Part shown: positions 8,677 through 18,740 of the stretch, in pieces | How positions within the stretch are numbered: the stretch's first letter is position 1 | Layout: every line of letters begins with the position of its first letter | Origin: Sandaracinaceae bacterium | GTDB lineage: Bacteria; Myxococcota_A; Polyangia; Polyangiales; Sandaracinaceae | NCBI GenBank assembly: GCA_040218145.1 | Contig: JAVJQK010000138.1 | Coordinates: forward strand, 49,010-113,009 | Direction: 5' to 3' | Length of the DNA: 64,000 bases | The notes under the pieces: model-generated | The model's database searches: none | What the model saw: only the letters and a program-made list of their open reading frames with translations | Told to the model about the DNA's origin: nothing | Program-made: the position numbers and the translations under genes

Positions 8677-10248
8677 TCACTCGTCTTCGACGAAGGAGTG
8701 CAGGAGCTGCTTCCGGCCGACCCCCTCGAACTCGATCAGCAGCTTGGGCCCACGCGGCCCGGGGGTGGAGCCCACGACCAGACCCCGGCCGTAGCGCGCG
8801 TGCACGACCCAGCGCTCGCTCGCGGCGCCCTCGCTGCGCGCACGCGTCCCCACCACGAGGAAGCTCCGCGGCGAGCGCACCGGCTCGGTCAGCGCCTCCC
8901 GCTTCAGGGCCATCGCGACCAGGGGCCGGTCGGACGGCTCGAAGCCCGCGACCAGCGACGCCTCGTCACCCCGGTCGACCTCCCACGCGCCGAACGGCCC
9001 CTCCGGCGCGACCAGGGCGAGCGACCCCTCTGTCAGCCGGACGAGCACGCGTGAGCGAGTCGTCTCCACCGACGCGAACACGACCTCCACCACCTCGCCC
9101 GCGAGCTCCGGCGCGAGCCGCGAGAGCACCGCCGCGGCGTCGAGCGCGAGCACGAACGAGCGCCGCGCCGCGGGCCGCCGTTCCCGGTAACGCTCGGCCA
9201 GGTGCGCGCCCACCCGCGCCGGGCTCGACACGAGCAAGTCTTCTCCCTCGCGTCGCCCGAGCTCGAACGCGCAGAGCTGCGCCGGCAGGCTGCGGATCTC
9301 CTCGTCCCACGTGACGTCCACGTCGTCGGGCGGCGAGTCCAGCCCGTCCCGGCCGCCGTCCCAGCGCTGCACCATGTCGTCGTATGCGCGCCCGCGGCGA
9401 CGATCGTCCCGGTCCTGCGCGCCCGCCAACCACGCGCGCCGACCCGCGTCGTCCATCGCCCGGATCCGCGCCAGCTGCGCGCGCTCCGCCTCGTCCGCGA
9501 GCGCCTCGAAGCGCGCGTGGACGAAGGGCGCGAGCGCGTCGTAGTCGGGCTCGAGCGCCGGCCCGCCGAAGAACCACGGGTGCGGCACCCGCTCCCGGAG
9601 CGTCCGATGCGTCTCCCACGAGAGCGCGGGGATCCAGAACGACCAGGCGTGGTGCAGCTCCGTCTGCGGCCCGCTCGAGTGCTCGAAGGCCTGCCAGATC
9701 CGGCGCACGAGCGCGTCGCGCGCCTCGGCCGTCGGCGTCGGGTCTCGGCCTGCGTCGACGAGCGCGCGAAACATCGAGGCCAGCGCCTCCTCCTCCTCGT
9801 GCTTCAGGTCGTGGACGCCGAGCAAGCGCCGCGCGGCGACCTCCACCTCGTCGAGCCGTCCCTCCGCCAGCGCCACCCGTCCGCGGAGCGCCGTCGCCTC
9901 CGGGCCGAGGTCGTCCACGATGGCGCGCAGGTAGCGCTCGAGCTCCTCCCGCACCGAGGCCGCGTCCAGCGCGAATCGCCGCGCGTGCTCCCACCGGCGC
10001 AGCGCCTCGCTCGCGCGATCGCGCGGCGTCCGGAACACGCGCACGTGCGCCAGGTGCAGCCGCTTCTCGTGCCGGCTCGGCCGCTCGTAGCGCCCCACCA
10101 GCGTGAGCACCGTCAGCGGCGGGAACCCCTCCCGCGCCACGTCGAGGCAGCGACAGCCCTGTCCCGGCGCCGGCCAGAGGAGCGTACCCTCCTCCCAGCG
10201 CACCGCTCGGTCTTCCCCGACCGACGTCTCGAACCGAGCCTCGCTCAT
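8677..10248 (-). CDS. Unknown protein with UvrD-tail-like C-terminus
   Basis: A 523-residue, Arg/Glu-rich, probably cytoplasmic protein starting at ATG 10248. The frame stays open far upstream, but that part lies antisense to the neighbouring Cys-rich gene and is a shadow. The first 300 residues appear helical; a Trp-rich stretch (WSFWIPALSWETHR) lies in the middle. The last about 35 residues (HARYGRGLVVGS...LLIEFEGVGRKQLLHSFV) resemble the small Tudor-like beta module found at the C-terminus of UvrD/PcrA helicases and in other stand-alone proteins. No helicase motifs are present. It starts 20 bases after the stop of the Cys-rich lipoprotein gene, so the two are probably co-transcribed. Confidence 0.75.
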   Translation of the reverse strand: MSEARFETSVGEDRAVRWEEGTLLWPAPGQGCRCLDVAREGFPPLTVLTLVGRYERPSRHEKRLHLAHVRVFRTPRDRASEALRRWEHARRFALDAASVREELERYLRAIVDDLGPEATALRGRVALAEGRLDEVEVAARRLLGVHDLKHEEEEALASMFRALVDAGRDPTPTAEARDALVRRIWQAFEHSSGPQTELHHAWSFWIPALSWETHRTLRERVPHPWFFGGPALEPDYDALAPFVHARFEALADEAERAQLARIRAMDDAGRRAWLAGAQDRDDRRRGRAYDDMVQRWDGGRDGLDSPPDDVDVTWDEEIRSLPAQLCAFELGRREGEDLLVSSPARVGAHLAERYRERRPAARRSFVLALDAAAVLSRLAPELAGEVVEVVFASVETTRSRVLVRLTEGSLALVAPEGPFGAWEVDRGDEASLVAGFEPSDRPLVAMALKREALTEPVRSPRSFLVVGTRARSEGAASERWVVHARYGRGLVVGSTPGPRGPKLLIEFEGVGRKQLLHSFVEDE

Positions 10249-10268
10249 CTGGCACGTCTCCGGCCACC

Positions 10269-12215
10269 TCAGCGGCAGCAGAGCGCGACGCCGCACGTCT
10301 CGCTGACCGAGCTCGTGCACGTGCTGCCCGCGATGCACCCTGGGAAACCCGCGCCGCGCACGTAGTAGGGCCGGTCCATCGAGCCGGTGACGTGGATGTA
10401 GAGGTTCGCCGCGCTCCCGCATGCGCAGGTCGCCGCGCCGCCGCCGCAGCCGCAGCCGGAGCTGGCGAGGTAGCTGTGCGTCGCCGGATCGCAGAGCTCC
10501 GCGGCCGAGCAGAGGCTCCAGGTAGGCCCGAGCGCAGAGCAGGCCGCCGCCGCCGCGGCGCGGTTCGTCGACGACACCGTGGTCGGCAAGTAGACGCAGC
10601 GGCCGCCGACCCTCACCCCGGGGCAGTCGCCGCAGAAGCCCATCGTGCACATGCCCGTCACGCAGTCGGCCGGCGTCGCGCAGCCCTGGCCGTCGGGGCA
10701 GCGGGGGCAGGCCGTCGCGCCGCCGCAGTCCACGCCCGTCTCGCCGCCGTTCTGCACCCCGTCGCTGCAGGTCGGCGCCACACACGCGCCGCCCATGCAG
10801 ATGCCCGACAGACAGTCGCCGCCGGCCGCGCACATCTCGCCCGTGTCGCAGCCCATGCAGGTCCCGCCGCCGCAGTCCACGTCCGTCTCCGCGCCGTTGA
10901 GCAGCCCGTCGCCGCAGCCCGGCGCGTTGCAGCGCATCGTGCCCGCGTCGCAGATCCCCGACGCGCAGTCCGCCGGCCCGGTGCACATCTGACCGGTGCC
11001 GCAGCCCGGGCAGATCGCGCCGCCGCAGTCCACGTCGACCTCGTCCTGGTTGCGCACCATGTCCGCGCAGCTGACGCAGGTGCCCGCCTCGCAGACGCCC
11101 GACGCGCAGTCCCCGCCCGCCGTGCACGACCGTCCGTCCGCGCACGCCGCGCAGATCGCACCGCCGCAGTCGACGTCGATCTCGTCCTGGTTGAGCACGC
11201 CGTCCGAGCAGCTGACGCACGCGCCGGCCTCGCACGTGCCGGACGCGCAGTCGCCGTCCGCCGCGCACGCGAGCCCATCGGCGCAGCCGGCGCAGACTGC
11301 GCCGCCGCAGTCCACGTCGGACTCGTCCTGGTTGAGCGCGCCGTCCGAGCAGCTGACGCACGCGCCGCCCTCGCAGGTCCCGCCCTCGCAGTCCCCGTCC
11401 ACCGCGCACATCTGCCCGTCGGCGCAGGCGTCGCAGGACGCGCCGCCGCAGTCCACGTCGGTCTCGTCGCCGTTCCTCATCAGGTCCATGCACGACACGC
11501 AGCCGCCCATGACGCAGCGCGCGCTCGCGCAGTCCATGTCGACGTTGCACGCGAGCCCGTCGGCGCAGGGCGGGCAGATGGACCCGCCGCAGTCGAGGCT
11601 CGTCTCGTCCTGGTTCTGCACCGAGTCGTTGCAGGCCGCCGCGGTGCAGGTCCCGTCCGCGCAGATCAGGCTCTCGCAGTCGCGGTCCTCGACGCACGAC
11701 AGCTCCGCCCCGCACGGCGCGCACATCTCGCCGCCGCAGTCGACGTCGGTCTCGTCGAGGTTCTGCCGCCCGTCGTCGCACGAGCTCATCGTGCACATGC
11801 CGCCCTGACAGCGGCCGCTGAGGCACTGGTCGTTCGTCGTGCAGGGCTCGCCGCCGCCGCAGAGCGGGCACGGCTCCGCGCCGCAGTCGACCCCCGTCTC
11901 CGGCCCGTTGCGCACCCCGTCCATGCAGCTGGGCACCAGGCATCGCCCGCGCCCGCACACCGCGCTCAGGCAGTCGCTCCCCTCGCGGCAGCTCTCGCCG
12001 TCCGCGCACGGATCGCACGACCCACCGCAGTCGATCCCCGTCTCGTCCCCGCCCCGCTCGCCGTCGTCACACAGCGGCTCGGGCGGCCCCGCGTCCAGCG
12101 TCCGCCCCGAGTCCGCCGGGATCGTCCCCGAGTCGAGCTCTCCGGTCCCGGAGTCACAGGAGGTGAGGGCGACGGCACACGAGAACGTGCCGAGGAGTAC
12201 GCAGAGTCGTCTCAT
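10269..12215 (-). CDS. Lipoprotein with ten Cys-rich DxDCGG repeats
   Basis: A 648-residue exported protein starting at ATG 12215 with signal peptide and Cys near residue 20 (ALTSC). After an Asp/Ser/Gly linker it has ten tandem units of about 45-50 residues, each following CxDGxxNxxETDVDCGG then CxxC, GxxC, DCxSGxC and GxC: about eight Cys per unit plus acidic, Asn-rich loops that suggest disulfide- and Ca-stabilised modules. A distinct C-terminal Cys/Gly-rich domain (residues about 535-648) includes GCGCGGG and a final ALCCR. Multi-copy repeats of this type are common in myxobacterial surface proteins, and their ligands are unknown. The Cys content implies an extracytoplasmic location. Confidence 0.85.
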   Translation of the reverse strand: MRRLCVLLGTFSCAVALTSCDSGTGELDSGTIPADSGRTLDAGPPEPLCDDGERGGDETGIDCGGSCDPCADGESCREGSDCLSAVCGRGRCLVPSCMDGVRNGPETGVDCGAEPCPLCGGGEPCTTNDQCLSGRCQGGMCTMSSCDDGRQNLDETDVDCGGEMCAPCGAELSCVEDRDCESLICADGTCTAAACNDSVQNQDETSLDCGGSICPPCADGLACNVDMDCASARCVMGGCVSCMDLMRNGDETDVDCGGASCDACADGQMCAVDGDCEGGTCEGGACVSCSDGALNQDESDVDCGGAVCAGCADGLACAADGDCASGTCEAGACVSCSDGVLNQDEIDVDCGGAICAACADGRSCTAGGDCASGVCEAGTCVSCADMVRNQDEVDVDCGGAICPGCGTGQMCTGPADCASGICDAGTMRCNAPGCGDGLLNGAETDVDCGGGTCMGCDTGEMCAAGGDCLSGICMGGACVAPTCSDGVQNGGETGVDCGGATACPRCPDGQGCATPADCVTGMCTMGFCGDCPGVRVGGRCVYLPTTVSSTNRAAAAAACSALGPTWSLCSAAELCDPATHSYLASSGCGCGGGAATCACGSAANLYIHVTGSMDRPYYVRGAGFPGCIAGSTCTSSVSETCGVALCCR

Positions 12216-12291
12216 ATCGGGGCAAAGCAAAGCGCGTGTCCGCGGCCCTGGCAAGTGACGAAGCACGTACGAGACCGCCGCCCGGATCCTC

Positions 12292-12322
12292 GGGGACGCT
12301 ATGTTGACTCGTTGACTTGTTG
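12292..12322. repeat. Half copy of GGGGACGCT palindromic element
   Basis: The sequence GGGGACGCTATGTTGACTCG followed by TTGACTTGTTG matches the left arm of the intact palindrome at 20200-20263, but the right arm is missing. It sits between the Cys-rich lipoprotein start and the stop of the kinase gene. Confidence 0.75.
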
Positions 12323-12404
12323 GCGGCGCGGAGCCGGGCTCGCGAGCGGCAGCGGCAGACGGCACGGCCACCGTACAGCGTGACCTCGAGCTCGACTCAG
12401 CGGT

Positions 12405-13511
<1,107 letters not shown>

Positions 13512-13646
13512 GCGCGACAGGGTTCGGCGCGCCGCCCTCGCTGCCAAGCTCGAAGCTGCATCTGGCGCGATGGGTCCATGATTCTGGCACCGCGGGTCAC
13601 TGCGCGCGCATCTGGGGCGAGCCACGCTGGGTCCGAGGAGGCACTC

Positions 13647-14951
13647 ATGGACTGGAATCACGCTCCCGCGGACATCACCGCGCCAACGCTCGCAGGGGGA
13701 GGTCACGCCGGCGGACGCCCCACCCTGCTCCTCCGAGCCTCGCTCTCGGTGGGCCTCCTCGGAGCTTCGCTCTTGGTGGGCGGCTGCGCGTCCACGGCCA
13801 GCGAGCCGACCCGGTGCGAGCTGGCCGCGCGCGAGATCGAGGCGTGTGTCGCGACCACAGTCGAGACGCCCTTCAGCGCCGAGTGCAACACGGAGGAGGC
13901 CCAGCGAGCCGGCGCCCTGCTCGACCAGCTGGAGCGGGCGGGCTGCGACGGCCCGGCGGGCGGCAAGGCGGACGGGTTCTTCTGTGGCTTCTGGGATCCG
14001 CTCGGCTGGTGCGACCCTCCGCTCGCCGCGCTCGGCCCGGAGCCGGAGGGAGAGCCGACCGCCTTCCCGATCCTCCTCGCGCATGGCTTCAACACGAGCA
14101 CCACGAACTTCTGGCGCTTCAACGACGTCGACGTCGCCCTCGCCGAGGACGGTCACGAGGTCGTGCTCGGTAGCGTGCCTCCCTTCGACGGCCCCGAGGT
14201 GCGCGCGAGCCACCTCGCCGAGCAGGTGGACGCGCTGCTGGCCGAAACCGGCGCGGAGCGAGTCAATCTCGTGTGCTTTTCTCAGGGTGGTGTCGACTGC
14301 CGCTACCTCGTGAGCCCGAACGGGCTCGACTACGGAGGCCGTGTCGCCAGCGTCACCACCATCTCGTCGCCTCATCGCGGGACCTATGTGGCCGACGCGG
14401 CCGTCGCCGCCCTCCCGGACGCGGACAGCGCGGTCGGGGGCGTCGTCGATCTCCTGGCGAGCTGGTACGGCGGCACCTTCAGTGAGCTGGCGGAGGACAG
14501 TCACTTCATCGACGCGATGACCTCGATGTCCGAGGCCTCGATGGTGCGCTTCAACGAGGAGATCCTCGACCACCCCGACGTCTACTATCAGTCGTGGGCC
14601 GGCTTCTCCTACGTCGGCGGCTTCCGCAACCCGCGCGACACGATCGACGAGGTGTGTCGCGACCAGGACGGCGTCCTGCAGATCCTCTGGCACGAGGGCA
14701 AGCGCGACATCATGGACCCGCTGCTCGTCGGCGGCGCGTTGTTCACGGCGCACGGCACGGAGCTGCGTCCCAACGACGGCGTGTCGACGGTCGAGAGCGC
14801 CCACTGGGGCGTCTTCCGCGGCTGCATCCCCGCCGACCACCTCGACCAGGTCGGGCAGATCCGGGATCGCACCCCGAACCGGCGCACCGGCTTCGACTAC
14901 CTCCGCTTCTACCGCAACATCGCCTACGACCTCTCCGAGCGGGGTTTCTAG
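13647..14951 (+). CDS. Secreted lipase lipoprotein (alpha/beta-hydrolase, family I-like)
   Basis: A 434-residue exported protein beginning at ATG 13647 with a GAGGAG ribosome site. The signal ends in lipobox VGGC, suggesting lipid anchoring. The oxyanion-hole region is LLAHGFNTST (about residue 146). The nucleophile elbow CFSQGG gives Ser212, the acid is probably Asp377 (NDGVS) and the base His398 (ADHLDQV). The nucleophile motif lacks the first Gly (C-x-S-x-G instead of G-x-S-x-G), which is uncommon but occurs. The Asp and His motifs closely follow the Pseudomonas/Burkholderia family I lipase layout (NDG... and NHLDEV). It should hydrolyse triacylglycerol or related esters outside the cell. 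No lipase foldase gene is nearby. Confidence 0.88.
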   Translation: MDWNHAPADITAPTLAGGGHAGGRPTLLLRASLSVGLLGASLLVGGCASTASEPTRCELAAREIEACVATTVETPFSAECNTEEAQRAGALLDQLERAGCDGPAGGKADGFFCGFWDPLGWCDPPLAALGPEPEGEPTAFPILLAHGFNTSTTNFWRFNDVDVALAEDGHEVVLGSVPPFDGPEVRASHLAEQVDALLAETGAERVNLVCFSQGGVDCRYLVSPNGLDYGGRVASVTTISSPHRGTYVADAAVAALPDADSAVGGVVDLLASWYGGTFSELAEDSHFIDAMTSMSEASMVRFNEEILDHPDVYYQSWAGFSYVGGFRNPRDTIDEVCRDQDGVLQILWHEGKRDIMDPLLVGGALFTAHGTELRPNDGVSTVESAHWGVFRGCIPADHLDQVGQIRDRTPNRRTGFDYLRFYRNIAYDLSERGF

Positions 14952-15059
14952 CATCCAGGCTTCCCCGACGACCGCCCCCAGTGTCAGGCCACGGTGTTGG
15001 TGGGCTACGCGGATGGCTCGGCCCCGACTCCCGAAGACGCCGGCTGACGCCGGGGTGCT

Positions 15060-15797
15060 ATGACGAACTTCATGCGACGGACCGGAACCCCGTGCTGGCT
15101 CGACCTGCAGACCGACGTGGAGCGCGCGAAGGCGTTCTACGGCGCCGCGCTCGGCTGGACCTTCACCCCGATCGGCCCCGAGTTCGGCGAGTGGTGCATC
15201 GCCCGCGTCGACGGCGAGGCGGTGGCCGGCGTCGGCCCGGGTGAGCCGCGCCCCTGGCAGGTCTTCCTGCACACCGACGACATCGGCGAGACCTGCATGG
15301 CGGCGCGCGCGGCGGGCGGGACCGTCACCGTCGTGCCGGGCGACGTGGGTGAGCTCGGGCGCGCGGCGCAGCTCCGCGACCCGGGCGGCGCCATCGTCGG
15401 CCTCTGGCAGCCCGGCACCCACACGGGCTTCGGCGTGACCGAGGCGCCCGGCGCGCCCGCCTGGTTCGAGGTCAACACGCGCGAGGGCGAGGCGGTGCGC
15501 GACTTCTTCGCCGGCCTGTTCGATCTGAGCGCCGAGACGATGACCGAGATGGTCTACCACACGCTCCACGCGGACGGCCGCCCCTGCTACGGCGTGCTCC
15601 AGATGACGGACGCGTGGGAGGGCATCGACCCCGTGTGGACCGCCTACTTCGCGGTCGCCGACGCCGACGCGACCCTCGAGCGCGTGAAGGCGGCCGGCGG
15701 CGCGGTCCTCTACGGGCCCTTCGACACCCCGTTCGGCCGCGTCGCGGTGTGCAAAGATCCGATGGACACCGTCTTCTCGACCATCCAGCTGCCCTGA
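15060..15797 (+). CDS. Two-domain VOC (glyoxalase/bleomycin-resistance fold) protein
   Basis: A 245-residue cytosolic protein made of two VOC modules. The first (about residues 10-120) opens with PCWLDLQTDVERAKAFYGAA and ends DPGGAIVGLWQP. The second (about 130-245) opens PAWFEVNTREGEAVRDFFAG and ends KDPMDTVFSTIQ. This tandem layout is typical of the 'VOC family protein' group also annotated as glyoxalase-like or hydroxylase-like in actinobacteria and myxobacteria; the substrate cannot be read from sequence. The classical metal-binding His/Glu positions are not all preserved, so catalysis is uncertain. The start could be ATG 15060 or the second Met at 15072. Confidence 0.85.
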   Translation: MTNFMRRTGTPCWLDLQTDVERAKAFYGAALGWTFTPIGPEFGEWCIARVDGEAVAGVGPGEPRPWQVFLHTDDIGETCMAARAAGGTVTVVPGDVGELGRAAQLRDPGGAIVGLWQPGTHTGFGVTEAPGAPAWFEVNTREGEAVRDFFAGLFDLSAETMTEMVYHTLHADGRPCYGVLQMTDAWEGIDPVWTAYFAVADADATLERVKAAGGAVLYGPFDTPFGRVAVCKDPMDTVFSTIQLP

Positions 15798-15849
15798 CGC
15801 GGCACGGCGCGATTCCTGCTGGTTCGTACCGGACCCCGAGGAACGGCAC

Positions 15850-17334
15850 ATGATGACACGCCACCCAGCCCGATCGCCCGTGCTCGTCGCGAGCCTCTCC
15901 GCCCTGATCGCGGTCTCGTCTCTTCCCGGCGTCGCCGCCGCGGCTCCCCTCCTCGGCGGCCTCGGTGGCCCCGCCGGCTACGGGGTCGGCAACCTGCCCG
16001 CGAACGACGACGGCTCGAGCGCCGAGCTCGACGTCCGGGCCGCGTTCCCGTCCGGGCTCGCGTTCTTCGGCACCACCTACACCTCCCTCTGGGTGAACAA
16101 CAACGGCAACGTCTCGTTCGGCGGGCGCCTCAACAGCTTCACGCCGCGGCCCTTCCCCATCGCGAGCCAGCCCATGATCGCGCCGTGGTGGGGCGACGTC
16201 GACACCCGCGGCGGCGGCGCGCCGGCCCGCAACGGCGTCTACTGGTCGGTCACCCCCGGCCGCTTCGTCGCGACCTGGCACGACGTCGGCTTCTACGCCT
16301 CGAACGACTCGTTGCAGAACGACTTCCAGATGATCCTCACCGCGGCGCCTCCGGGCGTCGGGGACTTCGACGTCGAGTTCCGCTACAACCGCTGCGAGTG
16401 GACGACCGGTGACGCCAGCGGCGGCATGGGCGGCTTCGGCGGCACCCCCGCCCAGGCCGGCTTCGACGCCGGTAACCTCATGGACTTCGTCGCGCTCCCC
16501 GGCTCGCTGACCATGCGCGTGCTCGACCTGTGCACCACGTCGAACGTGGGCATCCCGGGCATCTGGCGCTTCGAGATCCGCGGCGGCGAGGTCATGTGCC
16601 CCGGGCGCGGCGACCCGTGCAGCACCGGCATGCCGGGCGAGTGCGACGCGGGCACGATGGTGTGTCTGAGCGCAGACGAGGCGGCGTGCATGCCCGACCG
16701 CGAGCCCGAAGAGGACCTCTGCAACGGCCTCGACGACGACTGCGACGGCGCGACCGACGAGGCCCTCGGCAGCACCACGTGCGGCATCGGGGAGTGCGTC
16801 CAGACCACCGCCAACTGCGTCATGGGCACTCCGCAGACCTGCGTCCCCCGCCCGCCGCAGATGGAGGCGTGCAACCTGCTCGACGACGACTGCGACGGCG
16901 TGATCGACGAGCTGCCCCCGCTCACCTGCGGCGTCGGCGCGTGCATGAACCGCGTGCTGCCCTGCGTCGACGGAGTCCCGGGCCGCTGCGTGCCCGGTGA
17001 GCCCACGCCCGAGCTCTGCAACGGCGTCGACGACGACTGCAACGGCCTGATCGACGACACCCTGCCGGGCTGCGAGCCCCCCGACGCCGGGCCGCCGCCG
17101 GTCGACTCGGGCATGCCCTTCGAGGACGCGTCCACCCCGCCCCCCGACGCCGGCTTCGCGGACGCGGGCGCGCGCGAGTGTGTCGGCGAGAACTGCTACC
17201 CCCTCTCGGGCCGCGCCGGCCCCATCGGCCGCTGCAACTGCCGCGCGGCCGGGAGCGGCGGCTCTCCGTGGCCGGCCACCGCCGTCTTCTGCGCCTTGCT
17301 GGGCCTGCTCACCCTCCGCCGCCGCGGCGTCTGA
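15850..17334 (+). CDS. Nidogen-like/MopE-repeat surface protein with MYXO-CTERM tail
   Basis: A 494-residue exported protein. After a signal peptide (ending VAAAA) comes a nidogen-like (NIDO) domain at about residues 45-240, with FFGTTYTSLWVNNNGNVSFG and MIAPWWGDVDTR. Then come three MopE-like motifs, CNGLDDDCDGATDE, CNLLDDDCDGVIDE and CNGVDDDCNGLIDD, each an acidic, Cys-flanked probable metal-binding repeat. A Pro/Asp/Ala/Gly linker precedes a C-terminal CNCR, a hydrophobic helix and RRRGV, matching the MYXO-CTERM sorting signal. Predicted to be displayed at the outer surface; ligand unknown. A GAGGAAC ribosome site lies before the tandem ATGs (15850, 15853). Confidence 0.9.
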   Translation: MMTRHPARSPVLVASLSALIAVSSLPGVAAAAPLLGGLGGPAGYGVGNLPANDDGSSAELDVRAAFPSGLAFFGTTYTSLWVNNNGNVSFGGRLNSFTPRPFPIASQPMIAPWWGDVDTRGGGAPARNGVYWSVTPGRFVATWHDVGFYASNDSLQNDFQMILTAAPPGVGDFDVEFRYNRCEWTTGDASGGMGGFGGTPAQAGFDAGNLMDFVALPGSLTMRVLDLCTTSNVGIPGIWRFEIRGGEVMCPGRGDPCSTGMPGECDAGTMVCLSADEAACMPDREPEEDLCNGLDDDCDGATDEALGSTTCGIGECVQTTANCVMGTPQTCVPRPPQMEACNLLDDDCDGVIDELPPLTCGVGACMNRVLPCVDGVPGRCVPGEPTPELCNGVDDDCNGLIDDTLPGCEPPDAGPPPVDSGMPFEDASTPPPDAGFADAGARECVGENCYPLSGRAGPIGRCNCRAAGSGGSPWPATAVFCALLGLLTLRRRGV

Positions 17335-17342
17335 GGAGGGGA

Positions 17343-17357
17343 TAGCGTCCCCTGTGG
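17343..17357. repeat. Right-end remnant of GGGGACGCT palindromic element
   Basis: The 15 bases TAGCGTCCCCTGTGG are identical to the right edge and outer flank of the intact element ending at 20263 and match the flank of the 23.6 kb copy apart from its first base. Only this edge survives here, directly after the NIDO/MopE gene. Confidence 0.6.
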
Positions 17358-17399
17358 AAAGCTCGGGCGTCCTCCGCCGATGTCCCGGCACTCGTAGTT

Positions 17400-17777
17400 T
17401 CAATCGCTCAGAAACAAGTCGGCCGGCAGCACCGACAGCAGCTCGCCCCGGATCGGCCCCACTCCCGTCCACGCGGTGACCCGCACCGTGACCACGGGGC
17501 ATCCCAGCTGCTCCGAGTCGGGGATGGCGGCAGCCTGGTGGAGCAGCGCGTCGTCGAACCGCAGCACGAGCAGCTCGTCCCCGAGCGCGCCGCAGCCACG
17601 GACCACCAGCTCGTTGGCCCCCGTGAAGTCGACGCGGTGCACGCTCAACACCGTGACCTCGCCCGTGGCTCGCTCCGCCGGACGGTAGCCGGGGTAGGGC
17701 GAGACGCCGCCCGCTCCCGCGCCGACGCACGCGCTCGACGCGACGACCGCGACCAGCATCAGCCCCATCCCCCGCAT
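17400..17777 (-). CDS. Small lipoprotein of unknown function
   Basis: A 125-residue protein starting at ATG 17777, with signal and lipobox-like VASSAC. The short mature domain appears beta-rich, with two Cys (VRGCG, LGC). The C-terminus ADLFLSD is intact. An upstream in-frame extension to 17930 would hide the signal and is unlikely. It is divergent from the lipoprotein gene at 17973. No family recognised. Confidence 0.65.
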   Translation of the reverse strand: MRGMGLMLVAVVASSACVGAGAGGVSPYPGYRPAERATGEVTVLSVHRVDFTGANELVVRGCGALGDELLVLRFDDALLHQAAAIPDSEQLGCPVVTVRVTAWTGVGPIRGELLSVLPADLFLSD

Positions 17778-17972
17778 GTGAACGAAGATAGCCGCTCTAC
17801 ATCGAGCTCGCACTCCCTTCGCAACAAACCCGCTGCGCCGCGTGGAGGGGCTGAGTCGGCTGGCATCGTACGCAGCGCTCCTCTTTGGTCGTGGCGTCGC
17901 GGTGAGTGGGCACCCGCGGCAAGCTGACAATGCCTCTAGCTTCGCCGGTCACCTCAGCCTATCGTCTGCGCC

Positions 17973-18371
17973 ATGCGTGCCCTTCATGCGATCTTCTGCC
18001 TGACCGCGCTCTTCGCCGGCGGGTGCATTCGGACATCGGCGGTGCACGGACGGGTCGCGGCCGGTCAGGATTCGGACCCCTTCGTCACGGTCGAGGCTGG
18101 GAACGTGGAGTACCCCCTCGGTCGCCTCTTCGCCCGCTACTCCGTCGACCGCGCCTCCCAGACCTGCTGGCTGATGGTGGGCTACAGCCTGGCGTCGATG
18201 GACTGCTGCGACGCGCGCCGGGTGGGGGCTCTCCAGCCGGTCATCACCTGGGAGAGCGACGCGTCGTGCGCGCGCCAGTCAGCCTCTGCGCGTCCGGAGC
18301 CCAGCCCTTCTGCGTCGCCTCCTCGTGCGCAGGACGCCAACGCGCCGCCGACCTCCACCGAGCCTGACTGA
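17973..18371 (+). CDS. Small Cys-containing lipoprotein
   Basis: A 132-residue protein with signal and lipobox FAGGC at about residue 18. The mature part has a few Cys (QTCW, DCCDARR) and a Ser/Pro/Ala-rich C-terminus, probably unstructured. No family recognised; envelope-located by the signal. Confidence 0.65.
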   Translation: MRALHAIFCLTALFAGGCIRTSAVHGRVAAGQDSDPFVTVEAGNVEYPLGRLFARYSVDRASQTCWLMVGYSLASMDCCDARRVGALQPVITWESDASCARQSASARPEPSPSASPPRAQDANAPPTSTEPD

Positions 18372-18386
18372 GCCGGCAGCGCGCGG

Positions 18387-18740
18387 GTGAGCTGTGACGC
18401 GGTGGACGTCGCCCAACGGGGCGATCTCGGGGTCGTCGCCCGGAGGGGGCTCTTTGACTGTCGCCTTCGCGGGTTCAAGCTGCATTTCGCGCTCATCGAA
18501 GGCGTCAACGACGCGCCACGCGACATCCACGCGATCTGCGACGCCGTGCTCGCGCGCGACCTCCAGGTGAACGTCAACCTCGTGCGCTACAACCCGCCCA
18601 GCGCCGCGCATGGCCGCGAGCCGCCCGAGCGCGTCCTGGAGGCGTCCGCGGTCCGCGCCCGGGTGCGCGTCGTGCCGCGCGTCGGCGTCGACGTCCACGC
18701 GTCGTGCGGCATGTTCCAGCTCGCGGGTCAGCCGGAGTGA
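18387..18740 (+). pseudogene. C-terminal remnant of an RlmN-like radical-SAM methyltransferase
   Basis: From about base 18471 the frame encodes the last third of an RlmN/Cfr-type 23S rRNA adenine-C2 methyltransferase: KLHFALIEGVNDAP, VNVNLVRYNPP, HGREPPERV, VIPRVG-like RVVPRVGVDVHASCGMF. The final Cys (SCGMF) corresponds to the methyl-carrying Cys of the family. The CxxxCxxC iron-sulfur cluster motif and most of the barrel are missing, and the 80 bases before 18471 show no family similarity, so the product (at most 117 residues) cannot be an active enzyme. Its TGA overlaps the GTG of the next gene (GTGA), an arrangement probably kept from the intact ancestral operon. Confidence 0.75.

Noticed and set aside
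8677..12018. A 1113-codon extension upstream of the 523-residue minus-strand gene
   Set aside because: The added part lies in a different frame over the Cys-rich repeat gene and is Arg-rich nonsense; the real start is ATG 10248.
10269..12215. Regularly spaced repeats that could be mistaken for CRISPR
   Set aside because: Spacing is about 140-150 bases, all copies are in frame, and they encode conserved Cys-rich protein modules.
10392..12383. Very long open frames on the plus strand (663 codons) opposite the Cys-rich repeat gene
   Set aside because: Ala/Arg/Val-rich translation with no family pattern; it is a shadow of the minus-strand gene caused by extreme G/C third positions.
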